Shown here: positions 13,335 through 23,083 of the stretch, piece by piece | How positions within the stretch are numbered: the first letter of the stretch is position 1 | How the letters are laid out: every line of letters begins with the position of its first letter | NCBI GenBank assembly: GCA_017448345.1 | Contig: JAFSLP010000048.1 | Span: forward strand, 1-46,794 | Length of the DNA stretch: 46,794 bases | Origin: Paludibacteraceae bacterium | GTDB taxonomy: Bacteria > Bacteroidota > Bacteroidia > Bacteroidales > Paludibacteraceae | Direction of reading: 5' to 3' | Notes under the pieces: model-generated | The model's database searches: none | What the model was told of the DNA's origin: nothing | What the model saw: the letters and a program-made list of their open reading frames with translations, nothing else | Program-made: the position numbers and the translations under genes

Positions 13335-16300
13335 TTATTTAACAACATAACGTAAGGTTGACTTCATGCCCTCATTGCTGAGCTCTACCAGATAGAATCC
13401 GTGTCCTTCAGCAGCCTTGATGGTATAGGTCTCTGCACCGGTAGTGGTGTAAGTGCCTTGCAGCAAGCCTTCTGTCGAGTAGATGCGGATAACGGTGGTC
13501 TGCTCAGGATCGAGGTTCAGTACCTTGATCTCCTCGCCCGGTTGAGCCAGTGTCGGCATCAATGCCGGTGCTGCTACTGCGGTGTAGTTTACGACGGCAT
13601 CCGCTACGGCTCTCTTACCGCAACCTGTCGGATCCAAATCGACTTCTACGCTATAATTTCCTACAGGCAGCATTTCACCGTTCTCATAGGTAAGATAATA
13701 TCCCTTCTGGTTGTACTTCGGATCTGCAATCGGAGCAGCGTTGAAATACCATGTTACCATGCCTTCAGGAGCAACCTCAGGCAGTTCTTCTACAGTCCAG
13801 CCATTGTCAAGCAGGTACTTGCGGTCAATCATCAAGATACGGTTGTACTTGAGATCCAAGGTAAGAGTCTTGACAACTTCGTGTGAGATGGTCAGGTGCA
13901 GTATCGCTACGCTGTCGCAGCCGCTTGCTGCACCACCGGCGATAGTATCTCTATAATCGCCACTCTTATCGTAGGTCTTGCCCAACCATGTGAACTCATG
14001 ACATGCGCTTTCTGTTTGCTCGCCAGATACAAGCGGCAGCAGAGTCAGATTCAGAGTTGCTACGTGGTGCTCTACTTGGCTTCCGCAGCCTACAGGAACA
14101 TCATATTCGTAGTTATATGTTCCGGATGCTGTGTAGGTCTTGCCATTTACATCCCATGTGTAACCATCGCATGCTACGGATGCATTAACAGCCTCATCAT
14201 TTACTACCTGAATCTTGTTCTCAACCACTGCATCGCTGACAAGCTCTACATCACAGTCTGTGATGACGCGGAAGCGTACAGAGAATGCCTCGGTGGTAAC
14301 AGGCGTTGCATCAATCTCGGTGAAGTTCGTGCAATCGATGCTAACCTCCCAGTGAATCTCTTTAGCAGCTTGTTTGCTCTGGTCACCGCCATTATCCAGA
14401 GCAGCTACCAGAGCAGCATTTGCAGCCGTCAAATCAATAGCCTCGCCCTTCTTAACCTCCAGTGCAGGCAGGATAGTTGCGATAGCCGGCAGTGTCGGAG
14501 CAGTCGGGATAACGATTTGGAACGTGTAGATAGTATCAATAATCATCGTGTAGTCATCATTGAAACCACCCTCGATGGTATCGTTCCACTGCAGCGAAGC
14601 AGGATTGCTCGAATCAGCGGTGTGCATCTTATGGGTTCTTTCATCTTCAGCGCTCTCGCCGTCGCAGAGGTACCAGATTTCCGGACCTTCAATTACGGTG
14701 TCATGCTTGATCGGCTCTACGAGCTCTGCCCAGATGTAAGCATCCTTGTCAGAAGCAACCTTAATCTGATAGTTGCTCCAACCGATGTTGGCAATCCAGT
14801 CACGCGGAATAGTGATGGCACTATCCTGTTTAGCTGTGAATGCAACAGGCTTGATGTTCGGAATCTCTTTCATCGTCTCGCAGGCGCGGAAGAACTCGGC
14901 AGAGATGGTGTTCGCCTCATCGCTCCAGTTCTCTACGTGCAGACGCAGGTCGCAAGTGTCAGGAATGATGCTTTCCTCCATGCTTACGAGGTACCACATA
15001 TCCTTGTTTGCCTCTTTGAAGTTACCGTGCTCCCAGTCGAAGTGCATCAGTTTGTCATCATCACCCTCGCCGCAAGAGAATGCAGTAGTGCGGGTGAAGT
15101 TCAGTCTCCACTTGATGGGGTGGTCAACATTGATGTAAACATATGCGGTGAGCGAATCACTGGTGACAAACTCACGTGCCATGCTGTCAATGAAGGCAGG
15201 ATCGGTTTCAGAGATGCTGAAGTTATAACCACGACGTGCAATAGCCTCATCAATTGCCTCTGTGAAAGGTTTAACGTAATGACCTGTTTTCTTGATGGTG
15301 CGCGAACGGTGAGGAATTGCATAGTGCAGCGTATCCTCCCATGTAGCAGCTACTTCAACCTTTACTGGCTTACCGTCTATATTCGTAATGTCGAAGTTGG
15401 CGGTCTTGTCAATCTTGTAGTTGTTGCGCAGATACGGCAGGCAGACTGCGTACCACTGTCCACCCGGCTGGAGGGTGTAGTCAATATTCGGAACGACGAA
15501 CTGAGCGTTCGGTACAGAGATATTGTTGCCCTTGGCGTCTTTACCGGTCACTTTGCGGCCTGCCAGAGGAATTTCCTCGCCCTCTGCCAGTTTGGCGTAC
15601 TGACCCAGAGCGGACTCAATCTCGATGTCTTGGTCAGTAGTAAGCTCTATGGTGACAATCTTGTCAGCCACACCGTAGATAGCATATGCCGGAATGTTGC
15701 GGTTCAGACCCTTACCCTTGCCGATGGTGCGTTTGCCGCGATCCTCAAGCAGGTCTTCTTTCTTCGCCATATCCTCATATACCTTCACTTTCAGTGTAGC
15801 GTCTGCACCAAGGGTGTTGGTCTTCACATGAGCGTACGAACCGTGGTTCAGGTTCGGGTCTGCCTTCAGATCAGCGGTGTTGATACGGTAGAAGCGGGTT
15901 GTTCCTGCCTCTTGGGGGTATTTCTCGCCGAACTTAACGCGTACAGGCGTGCGGTCTGTCTTACCGTCATCGGTCTTTACGAGACGTGCCTCAAATTTGA
16001 ACTTGGCAGCACCGGTCAGACGGATGATTACGCTGTCATGGGCAGCAGCCTGCTTGGCGATGTTCTCACCTATCTCCTTGACATAGTTTTGGTTTGCCTT
16101 CAGTTCAATGCTCTTGGTCATCGGCTTGGAGGTAATCGGGCAGTGGTAAGCCACCTCGGCAGTCAGTTTGTTAGCAGCGCCGGAGAGCTCGGTTACATAA
16201 GCAGTAGCGGAAGTAGCGTCAGCGTTCAGAGCTGCCATCACTTCGCTGGTCAGCAGGTACCACTTGGTGCCGCCGTCCTGCTCGTACTCGGTATCGAATT

Positions 16301-18572
16301 GCAGAGCAACGATGTCATCCGGGCAAGCGATTTCCTCGAACGGAGCCGGATCAACGAGCTCAGCCTCTACATGCAGGTCGGTGTTACCTACCAGACGTAC
16401 ATATACTACGCTGTCGGTAGCAGTCTCTAACATGCTGTGCGGCTGTACGGTCGAACGGGTTGCACCGGCTGCCAGTGTGAACTTCTGCTCCTGCGGAGCG
16501 GCATCTACGTTGCAGTCGAATGCCAGCCAGATAAGGCCATCACAAGCTTTCTTCTCATCCTTGTTGACCAGCGAAATCTTCACGTCCTTATCAGTCTTCA
16601 TCGCCTTGCGCAGGTCGATGCGGTACCAGAGGTTAGCGTTGGCTTTCTGGTCGTTACCGCGCTCCCAGTTGAAGTTGATAGCAGAAGTACAGCTCGAACC
16701 CTCAGGCTCCTCGGTCAAAGCGACCTCGAAAGCGATAGGCTGGTCGGCTGTCACGCGCAGGTAGATAGTGTCCACGCTGATGTTCTCGAACATGTTCTTC
16801 GACAACTGCTTGGTGTACACACCGTTGGCGGCAATCTTCAGACTGCGCTCTTGGTTCGGCTTGGTATCCGGGCACTCCAGACTCAGCACACCGTCAATCT
16901 TAACGGCGTTGTCCTTGCTCAGGTTGAAGACGTTGATGGTCGGCATTACTTGCAGTTTCTTCACTTCGTTAACGCCGAGCTTGTACCATACGGACTCGCC
17001 TGCCTCTTGTTTTGCGCCTTCTTCCCAGTTGAACACTTTGGCGGTCAAGCAGGCGTCATCCTCTACGTGAGGAGTCTTCTGGTCAACCAACTCTGCGGTG
17101 ATGCGGATATCTTGGTCGGTAGTAGCTCCAACAAAGACAGTGTCGCTCATCATGGCATAAGTAGCATAACCGATAGTCGTCGAGATGCTCTTGCCTTGCG
17201 CAATCGAACGGGTAATCTCCTGAAGGTCGATATACGGGCAGCTGAATGCCAGAGCACCTTTGACGGTAGCTTTGTCATAACCACGGTTCTCGATGGTCAC
17301 CTTGATGTCCTTCACAGCCTCTTTGGCAGCTTTCACGTCAATAGCATACCACTGAGTGGTCTTGCCGTCTTGCTGATGACCATTCTCCCAGTCGAAGTCG
17401 ATGTTGGTCTTACAAGCCTTACCCTCGCGGATGTGTTTGTAACGGCCGATGAGCGTGAACGGCTGGTCGTTCTCAATCACGAGGTAAACATACTTCGCGC
17501 TGAGGTTCTCCACCACGTTCTTCTTGATAACCTCGATTTTCTCCTCGTTGGCTGCGAGAGTAATCTCGTCGCCCTGCCAACCGAAGACTTTCTCTGTGAG
17601 CGACATCCGGCGAATCAATTTTGCAGCAGCGGCACCGCCGAGGAACGTGAACTCCGGCTCATACTTGGCGGAGTCGTTCATCTGGGCTACGTTGATACGG
17701 TAGTAGTGCGTACCCTTAGCAATCGTCTGGTTGGTAACAACCGGTAGGCTGTCCACGGTAACAGAACCGAAGTCGAACAACGGAGCAGCAGGCTGGTCAA
17801 CCAGCTCTGCAGTCATTTGCAGGTCTTGGTTGTTGTCAAACGTCACGTACAGCTCGTCACCGGCTACGGTACCAATCATGCTCGCAGGAACAACATCCGT
17901 AACGCTTGCACCGGCAGCGATAGTGAACGAACGCTTGGTCTGACCGGAAGACGGACAGTCCAAAGACTGACCGGCACGCAGATTCAGCTCACCGGAACCG
18001 AGGTTGGTCAGCGTAATCTTAACGTCTTTGCCGGACTCTTTGGCGTCTTTCAGGTCAACCTTAACCCACTGAGACACACCTTTTTTCTGTGTCAGTCCGG
18101 CCTTCCAGTTGAAAGTCACAGCGTCCTTACATGCCTCATCCAAGTCGATAGCGTCAAACACTCTCGCGCTCAAACGGATTTTGGCTGCGTCGTCTTTGGC
18201 TTTGGTCGTCAGTACGATGTAAATCTCTGTCTGTTTGGCTCTCAGCAACGGAGCTGCGTTTACAGACGTTGATTTGTTCTGACCCGGCTGAATCGTGTAC
18301 TCACGATCCAGAGTCTGACCGGCTACAGTAGCTTTCAGTTTTACATCTACTGGAGCCGAAGCACTCAGGTTGGACAGATGCAGATTAATAACCGGGCTTT
18401 CCTCTGTGGAGAGTTTGCTCAGTCCTACGCGATACCACAAGGTCTCGTTAGCCACCTGCTCGTGTCCATTCTCCCAACTAAAGTCGATTGCATCGGCCTT
18501 AGTGCTTCCGTCGCCGGCTATCGCGAAGATAGACATCAGTGTGGCAACGGATAGAAGTAGTAATTTCTTCAT
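13335..18572 (-). CDS. Large secreted repeat protein (1745 aa) with T9SS type A tail
   Basis: A signal peptide (MKKLLLLSVATLMSIFAIA) is followed by about ten copies of a roughly 120-aa unit up to about residue 1240. Each unit opens with a pattern like FNWE-G--Q------WY-IDL--AK, continues with a DVKI-L-N stretch and a CP block, and ends D--I--ELV. Units start for example near 18480, 18102, 17388, 17023 and 16664, a period of about 360 bp; units 3 and 7-9 are more divergent. Then come two GCDS-type repeats (YTASGTYNYE, YDKSGDYRDT...GCDSVAILHLTI) common in Bacteroidetes adhesins. The final 70 residues (EEIKVLNLD...IRIYSTEGLL...GFYLVELSNEG...RYVVK) are a T9SS type A sorting domain. It should therefore be surface-displayed or secreted. 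The repeat unit is not a family I can name. It starts 30 bp after the 431-aa gene. Confidence 0.85.
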   Translation of the reverse strand: MKKLLLLSVATLMSIFAIAGDGSTKADAIDFSWENGHEQVANETLWYRVGLSKLSTEESPVINLHLSNLSASAPVDVKLKATVAGQTLDREYTIQPGQNKSTSVNAAPLLRAKQTEIYIVLTTKAKDDAAKIRLSARVFDAIDLDEACKDAVTFNWKAGLTQKKGVSQWVKVDLKDAKESGKDVKITLTNLGSGELNLRAGQSLDCPSSGQTKRSFTIAAGASVTDVVPASMIGTVAGDELYVTFDNNQDLQMTAELVDQPAAPLFDFGSVTVDSLPVVTNQTIAKGTHYYRINVAQMNDSAKYEPEFTFLGGAAAAKLIRRMSLTEKVFGWQGDEITLAANEEKIEVIKKNVVENLSAKYVYLVIENDQPFTLIGRYKHIREGKACKTNIDFDWENGHQQDGKTTQWYAIDVKAAKEAVKDIKVTIENRGYDKATVKGALAFSCPYIDLQEITRSIAQGKSISTTIGYATYAMMSDTVFVGATTDQDIRITAELVDQKTPHVEDDACLTAKVFNWEEGAKQEAGESVWYKLGVNEVKKLQVMPTINVFNLSKDNAVKIDGVLSLECPDTKPNQERSLKIAANGVYTKQLSKNMFENISVDTIYLRVTADQPIAFEVALTEEPEGSSCTSAINFNWERGNDQKANANLWYRIDLRKAMKTDKDVKISLVNKDEKKACDGLIWLAFDCNVDAAPQEQKFTLAAGATRSTVQPHSMLETATDSVVYVRLVGNTDLHVEAELVDPAPFEEIACPDDIVALQFDTEYEQDGGTKWYLLTSEVMAALNADATSATAYVTELSGAANKLTAEVAYHCPITSKPMTKSIELKANQNYVKEIGENIAKQAAAHDSVIIRLTGAAKFKFEARLVKTDDGKTDRTPVRVKFGEKYPQEAGTTRFYRINTADLKADPNLNHGSYAHVKTNTLGADATLKVKVYEDMAKKEDLLEDRGKRTIGKGKGLNRNIPAYAIYGVADKIVTIELTTDQDIEIESALGQYAKLAEGEEIPLAGRKVTGKDAKGNNISVPNAQFVVPNIDYTLQPGGQWYAVCLPYLRNNYKIDKTANFDITNIDGKPVKVEVAATWEDTLHYAIPHRSRTIKKTGHYVKPFTEAIDEAIARRGYNFSISETDPAFIDSMAREFVTSDSLTAYVYINVDHPIKWRLNFTRTTAFSCGEGDDDKLMHFDWEHGNFKEANKDMWYLVSMEESIIPDTCDLRLHVENWSDEANTISAEFFRACETMKEIPNIKPVAFTAKQDSAITIPRDWIANIGWSNYQIKVASDKDAYIWAELVEPIKHDTVIEGPEIWYLCDGESAEDERTHKMHTADSSNPASLQWNDTIEGGFNDDYTMIIDTIYTFQIVIPTAPTLPAIATILPALEVKKGEAIDLTAANAALVAALDNGGDQSKQAAKEIHWEVSIDCTNFTEIDATPVTTEAFSVRFRVITDCDVELVSDAVVENKIQVVNDEAVNASVACDGYTWDVNGKTYTASGTYNYEYDVPVGCGSQVEHHVATLNLTLLPLVSGEQTESACHEFTWLGKTYDKSGDYRDTIAGGAASGCDSVAILHLTISHEVVKTLTLDLKYNRILMIDRKYLLDNGWTVEELPEVAPEGMVTWYFNAAPIADPKYNQKGYYLTYENGEMLPVGNYSVEVDLDPTGCGKRAVADAVVNYTAVAAPALMPTLAQPGEEIKVLNLDPEQTTVIRIYSTEGLLQGTYTTTGAETYTIKAAEGHGFYLVELSNEGMKSTLRYVVK

Positions 18573-18602
18573 GCAGTTGTAATGAATTAGTTAATATTAA
18601 TG

Positions 18603-19898
18603 TTAATTATTTATAATTTTCTGTCCTAAGACATCAAATATATTCTCGTCCATTTCAATCACCAGCCGTCCGTCTTTGATACGTTTCTTGGCGCGGCGGT
18701 CGGCATTGGTCTTATCCAGCGACTGGTGGTTGATATCGCCTATATATAATAGGATTGCGCGCGTGCATGTGTTGGGTTTCACCACTTCCACCTCATACTC
18801 GCCGAACTCATGGAAGATGTCTCCTGTCGGCTGGTAGCGGTATCCGTGCCGGATGGAAGCGGGCTCCAGCCATACCGTGTCGTGCTCCTGTTTCGGTTCG
18901 CGGAACAGCAACTCTGCGTAGGTCAGTTTCAGCGTGTCCCGGGCAACCCATGTCGTGTCAACAAATACCGTGTCATGCTCGTATTTCCGGAAATTCAGTT
19001 CCAGACTCTTGCCTCTGCACGTACTGTTCCTGACCGTATCCGTCTGCGCGGCGTATTTCGGGTTGAAATACCATATCACCCTGCCTGTCACGCCTTCTTC
19101 GTGACGCACCTGCATCCATACGCTTCTGCCTTCGTTCTTGGCATTCTTCAGCACTTCGGCATCCGGTTGCAGCACATGGATGGTGTCTGTCATCGTGGCG
19201 CGTCCGAACTCCTCGCCCGTGCAGCTGTCCAGCGTCAGGATAATCTCGCCCGGGTAAATCTTCCGCGTCGTCTGTTTCCATAGGATGAACGCCTCGCCCT
19301 TCGAGGGGATGTCCTTGCTTGCCATGCGGTAGGCTTGCTCCGTCTCCTTGCTCACGTAGGTCACATAGGGATGCAGTTCTATCGGCTCCTCGCAGGTGGA
19401 CATGGGTCCTTCGCCGAAGGGATAGCCATACACATGACCCGAACCGCCGTCATGCGGATAGACACGTATCCTCGGCTCCAGCGAACCTGCCAGTTCGCGT
19501 GCCGTAGTACCCATCTCGTTCAGCATCTCCGTAATCATCTCGTTCGACAGCTCTTTCATCCGGTTCGCAGGCACGTCTATGGAGATGGTCGGCAGTTTGC
19601 TCGTGCAGAAAGCATACACCTCCAACGTCAACGTGCAATCGCCGAACCAGTATGCAGCGAATCCGTCTTGTATGTCGCTCAGCTTGCCCGAGAACCAGAC
19701 AGTGTCGTTGATGTCCATATCCACCGGAAACTCAAACGGGATGTTGGTCAACTCACAGTCGCAGAAGAAATGCGGAGCCTCTACGCTACGACCTATGCGG
19801 CGGCATGCCTCCCAGTCCTCCTCGGTGTATTCCGGCGCCTGCGCGTACACGCATACAGCCAGCACGGATAGCAATATGCACATCAGTTGTTTTTTCAT
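18603..19898 (-). CDS. Secreted protein (431 aa) of unknown function with T9SS-like tail
   Basis: The signal peptide is MKKQLMCILLSVLAVCVYAQ. The mature protein has several cysteines (FFCDCEL, DCTLTLEVYAFC, DSCTGEEF, NSTCRGK, PNTCTRAI), and no known enzyme motif was recognised. A segment VIWYFNPKYAAQTDTV resembles MVTWYFNAAPIADPKY in the 1745-aa neighbour, so the two share a module. The end, KRIKDGRLVIEMDENIFDVLGQKI, fits the short T9SS-like tail pattern of a DG followed by beta strands and a final LG-K/R-I. It lies 42 bp after the 414-aa gene and 30 bp before the 1745-aa gene, clearly in the same operon. It is predicted to be exported and surface-linked. Confidence 0.75.
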   Translation of the reverse strand: MKKQLMCILLSVLAVCVYAQAPEYTEEDWEACRRIGRSVEAPHFFCDCELTNIPFEFPVDMDINDTVWFSGKLSDIQDGFAAYWFGDCTLTLEVYAFCTSKLPTISIDVPANRMKELSNEMITEMLNEMGTTARELAGSLEPRIRVYPHDGGSGHVYGYPFGEGPMSTCEEPIELHPYVTYVSKETEQAYRMASKDIPSKGEAFILWKQTTRKIYPGEIILTLDSCTGEEFGRATMTDTIHVLQPDAEVLKNAKNEGRSVWMQVRHEEGVTGRVIWYFNPKYAAQTDTVRNSTCRGKSLELNFRKYEHDTVFVDTTWVARDTLKLTYAELLFREPKQEHDTVWLEPASIRHGYRYQPTGDIFHEFGEYEVEVVKPNTCTRAILLYIGDINHQSLDKTNADRRAKKRIKDGRLVIEMDENIFDVLGQKIINN

Positions 19899-19940
19899 CT
19901 GTCAAGAGTTGTCTGTTATAATCAAGTATCGTTTGTATTC

Positions 19941-21185
19941 TCAGCGCAGTTTGCTGCCGAGTACCGAGTATCTCTCGCCGCCACGGATGATGATCACCTG
20001 TCCGTTCTCAATCACTTTCACCGGCTTCGCCGCTGCTTCTACGGCGGCCACATCCGTTGTGAAATCGCTGCTGTAGCTCTGTCCGCAGAGGAACAGGATG
20101 CGTACTGCCACGGTCCCTGCCTCCACCCATTGCGGTTCGTTGCCTGCGTTCAGCGTGCGGTAGCTGCTCTCGCCCTCGGGACGGAAACTCCAGCTGATGC
20201 TCTGTACCGGTGTCAGGGGCTCCACATAATGGCTGCGCAGGTTGTTCTCGGCGCGGCGCAGGTCCACTTGCGTACGGCTGCGCTCTCCGGCGACTATCAC
20301 GCCCTCCATGAAATCCCATGCAGCAGGCGATTCGTAGGTGTATTCCTCATACCGTGTGCCGTCCGGATCCTCGTGTACCGTATTCATGCCGGGGCAGAAA
20401 TAACGCACTTCGCCGGAGCAGTCGTCGATAATCGTCAGGTTCAGTATCATCTTCGTGATGCAGCCGTCCTCGGAAACCTGTTCGCTGTCCTCGTATCTGC
20501 CTGACTCTGTGTATGTCTTGCCGGATGCAGGGCTGGTGTACGAGCCGCACTTGGTTATATCCTGCACCACTTCGGCAGGCGGGATTATCGTCAGATGCAG
20601 CGTCACGATGGAGTCGCAACCGGCTACGGTCTTCATCTTCAGCTCATAGTCTCCGCTCTCCGTAAACTTCTGTCCTCCGTATTCGAAACTGCACGCAGAC
20701 AGCGTCATTTCGCCTGTAACGGTCTCACACTCTTCTTTCTTCGGCACGGTCGGCATCACTAACAGCGATGCGTTCTCATGGGCTGTGATGGTCACTAACT
20801 GCGCCTCGCCTGACGCCTCTAACTGCCATCCCCATATCATCTGGCATTGCGTGAATGCCGCTATCGCCTGCAATTCCGTGTCTGCGCCTTGCATCGCCGA
20901 CGGGATAGGACCGAAAGCCGTATCCGGGATATAGGCTATCATCGCAGGCAGATGGTCTGCCGCCAACTGGATATAGTTCGCTCCGTCCTGTACGCGCAAC
21001 TGGATAGTGTCTTCTATCACCGTCGGTTTGCCGGCATTCGTGCTGACGGTTGGCAGTTCTGCTGCTGTAACCGAAGCGGGAAACGCTATCTCCGCAGCCT
21101 TGGCTCCTGCGCCAAATACTACCAAAACAAGCACGCAAACTGCGCGAAAGAGGTGCTTTTTTGTCCCTGATATATTCTGTATCAT
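19941..21185 (-). CDS. Secreted adhesin-like protein (414 aa) with T9SS-like tail; first gene of the cargo operon
   Basis: The frame is open to an ATG at 21212, but that ATG overlaps the -7 box of the promoter at 21210-21240, so the next ATG at 21185 is chosen (MIQNISGTKKHLFRAVCVLV). It begins a signal peptide ending near FGAGAKA. Two repeats of the Bacteroidetes adhesin type follow in the middle (YGGQKFTESGDYELKM...GCDSIVTLHLTI and SGKTYTESGRYEDS...GCITKMILNLTI); the same type occurs in the 1745-aa protein. The C-terminus PVKVIENGQVIIIRGGERYS ending VLGSKLR is a short T9SS-type sorting tail. It is probably a cell-surface structural or adhesive protein. No catalytic motif was seen. Confidence 0.8.
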   Translation of the reverse strand: MIQNISGTKKHLFRAVCVLVLVVFGAGAKAAEIAFPASVTAAELPTVSTNAGKPTVIEDTIQLRVQDGANYIQLAADHLPAMIAYIPDTAFGPIPSAMQGADTELQAIAAFTQCQMIWGWQLEASGEAQLVTITAHENASLLVMPTVPKKEECETVTGEMTLSACSFEYGGQKFTESGDYELKMKTVAGCDSIVTLHLTIIPPAEVVQDITKCGSYTSPASGKTYTESGRYEDSEQVSEDGCITKMILNLTIIDDCSGEVRYFCPGMNTVHEDPDGTRYEEYTYESPAAWDFMEGVIVAGERSRTQVDLRRAENNLRSHYVEPLTPVQSISWSFRPEGESSYRTLNAGNEPQWVEAGTVAVRILFLCGQSYSSDFTTDVAAVEAAAKPVKVIENGQVIIIRGGERYSVLGSKLR

Positions 21186-21209
21186 TGATATATGCGTAAT
21201 AAATCGCCG

Positions 21210-21240
21210 CAAAATTACATATTTTTTTTTACATACGCAA
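21210..21240 (-). promoter_or_regulatory. Promoter of the six-gene cargo-porW operon
   Basis: Minus-strand TTG (21238-21240) and TAATTTTG (21210-21217) are 20 bp apart. No other convincing promoter was found in the short gaps between the six genes down to porW. Confidence 0.7.
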
Positions 21241-21320
21241 GTTTTTTTGCATATTTTTTTATGTTTTTCTGACTTTATGTTAATTTTTGGCGGATATAAA
21301 ACATTCCATATTGCATTTTA

Positions 21321-21388
21321 CCCCCCCCCATAAATAGTATTTCCGACTTATAGAACCTGCCCTCGCAGCATATCTCAAGCATATCTCA
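21321..21388. repeat. Intergenic region with a nine-C tract and a duplicated 11-mer
   Basis: In the 235-bp space between the operon promoter and the DUF4143 gene I see no gene. It holds a C9 homopolymer at 21321-21329 and two tandem copies of AGCATATCTCA at 21367-21388. A short GC palindrome (TGCGCGCCCGCGCA) lies at 21421-21434 without a T tract, so I do not call it a terminator. Confidence 0.6.
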
Positions 21389-21475
21389 AGCCACTTCAGG
21401 TATTTCGTCCGAGCCTGTATTGCGCGCCCGCGCACGCTATGTATTTAAGGAGTTCGTACGGTTTTGGACGAGCCG

Positions 21476-22732
21476 TTACAACTTCAAACTGTTCTCATCC
21501 GTCAGAAACTGCCGGAGCCCTATGATTGTTATTCCGTTCTCTGTCTGACGCAGTGGCGTCTGGTCTTTGGTGATAATGATTTTTTTGAATCCGTCTCCCA
21601 CGCGCAGCAGAGGTCTTTCTTCGGCTCTGCGTTTCTCCGTAGTTGGGAGTGTTAAAGCCGACTGGATATAATAACGCTCATAGCCTTGATTGACCACAAA
21701 ATCAATCTCTATTCTTTTGTGTACCGGCTTCCCTTGGTCGTCTTTCTCAACCACTTCTATTACGCCTACATCCACTTCACAGCCCCGTTTAAGCAATTCG
21801 TTATATATAACATTCTCCATGATATGGGTGTCTTCTATCTGGCGGAAGTTCAGTCTGGCGTTCCGTAAGCCCATATCCGTAAAATAATATTTGAACGGAG
21901 AACCGATATATTTCCGTCCTTTCACATCATATCGCCGGGCTTTACTGATAAGAAATGCATCTTCCAGATAGTCGATATACTGACTGATTGTAACTGCCGA
22001 GAGACTTTCCTTGCTGACAGTTTTGAACGTATCTTGAAGTTTATTCGGATTAGTAAGCGAGCCGATGGATGAAGATATTATATCCACTATCGTGTTCATC
22101 GCCTCCGTATTTTTTATTCCGTATCGGTCCACCACGTCTTTAAGATATGTAGTAGCAAACAGTTGTTTCAGATAGGATCGTTTAGCTTTGACACTTGGTT
22201 CGGATGCCACCAGCGGAAGTCCGCCATACAGCGCATACTCCTCCCACAACTCATCCCAAGACTTATCCGGAAAAACTTCTGCATATTCCGAGAACGAAAG
22301 CGGATACAGCCTGATTTCGTTGCCGCGCCCTCTGAACTCCGTAGCCACGTCTGATACCAGAAACCGTGAGTTGCTTCCCGTCACATACACATCCAGATTG
22401 GATATATGCAGACAGCTGTTGAGTACATCCACAAAATCCGACATCAGTTGTACCTCATCAATGAGCAAGTAATACCACTCTTTATCTTGGATTCTGCTCC
22501 TGATATAGGACAAACATTTGTCAGGATCTCTCATCTCCAGATATAATCTGTCATCAAGGATTATCTCAATGATATGTTCCTCATCTACACCGTTTTGAAG
22601 CAAATACTGCTTGAACAGTCTGAACAAGAAGAACGATTTACCGCTTCTTCTCAGTCCGGTAATGATTTTTATCATTGAACCTTTCGGCTTTCCGGTCAAC
22701 TGATCAAGATAATTTTTTCTACTGAAAATCAT
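21476..22732 (-). CDS. AAA family ATPase with DUF4143 domain
   Basis: This 418-aa protein is of the stand-alone archaeal/bacterial ATPase type common in Bacteroidetes. The Walker A motif GLRRSGKS is at residues 26-33 and Walker B is in YYLLIDEVQ. YVTGSNSRFL and the GRGNEIRLYPLSFSEY block are also family signatures. The C-terminal part, with QYIDYLEDAFLISKARRYDVKG and a nuclease-like IEIDFVV segment, corresponds to DUF4143. The biological role of this family is not established. It is a single-gene unit with its own promoter (22794-22825), between the T9SS cargo operon and the giant-protein operon. Such genes are patchily distributed and often mobile, which suggests accessory status. Confidence 0.93.
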   Translation of the reverse strand: MIFSRKNYLDQLTGKPKGSMIKIITGLRRSGKSFFLFRLFKQYLLQNGVDEEHIIEIILDDRLYLEMRDPDKCLSYIRSRIQDKEWYYLLIDEVQLMSDFVDVLNSCLHISNLDVYVTGSNSRFLVSDVATEFRGRGNEIRLYPLSFSEYAEVFPDKSWDELWEEYALYGGLPLVASEPSVKAKRSYLKQLFATTYLKDVVDRYGIKNTEAMNTIVDIISSSIGSLTNPNKLQDTFKTVSKESLSAVTISQYIDYLEDAFLISKARRYDVKGRKYIGSPFKYYFTDMGLRNARLNFRQIEDTHIMENVIYNELLKRGCEVDVGVIEVVEKDDQGKPVHKRIEIDFVVNQGYERYYIQSALTLPTTEKRRAEERPLLRVGDGFKKIIITKDQTPLRQTENGITIIGLRQFLTDENSLKL

Positions 22733-22761
22733 GCTCTTTGGATTTTGCTACTTTGTAATAT

Positions 22762-22774
22762 GGTAAAATTTACC
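22762..22774 (-). promoter_or_regulatory. Perfect palindrome in the DUF4143 gene leader
   Basis: GGTAAAATTTACC is a 13-nt palindrome centred in the 5' leader, about 30 bp before the ATG. It could be an operator or a small hairpin. Nothing else supports it. Confidence 0.3.
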
Positions 22775-22793
22775 GTTTCGTTAAAATTCGCCG

Positions 22794-22825
22794 CAAAGAT
22801 ACAACAAAATTCCGACATGTACAAA
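22794..22825 (-). promoter_or_regulatory. Promoter of the DUF4143 ATPase gene
   Basis: Minus-strand TTTG (22822-22825) and TATCTTTG (22794-22801) are 20 bp apart, a full match to the Bacteroidetes consensus. Confidence 0.75.
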
Positions 22826-22983
22826 TTTAACTACCAAAATATAGGTATTTAATGCGATTTTTGGCACTATTAACTCTCCCCCTCCCCCTTCCATCCCGCC
22901 GGGAACACATCTCATTCGCATTACGTACGTCACCGTACCCTCGCTTTACCCTGCTCGATTATAAGAAAAAACTTTTCTTTTTT

Positions 22984-23083
22984 TTGTCCAAAATTATCAA
23001 AAATTATCCAAAAATTTAATCTGTTCAATTTGGTTAATTTGCGAACAAAAAATTTTTCTTTAATTTGGGGTAATTTTGGACAA
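22984..23083. repeat. 100-bp AT-rich element with perfect 13-bp inverted ends
   Basis: TTGTCCAAAATTA (22984-22996) and its exact reverse complement (23071-23083) bound an AT-rich 74-bp centre without an ORF. The related intergenic copy near 43250 lacks this segment. No clear target-site duplication was seen. It may be a miniature inverted-repeat element or simply a long hairpin. Confidence 0.45.

Noticed and set aside
13896-16430. An 844-codon open frame antisense to the 1745-aa repeat gene
   Set aside because: Shadow of a long repeat gene; the product has no signal, domain or start context.
21421-21434. GC palindrome TGCGCGCCCGCGCA as terminator of the DUF4143 gene
   Set aside because: A two-base loop and no T tract on either strand.
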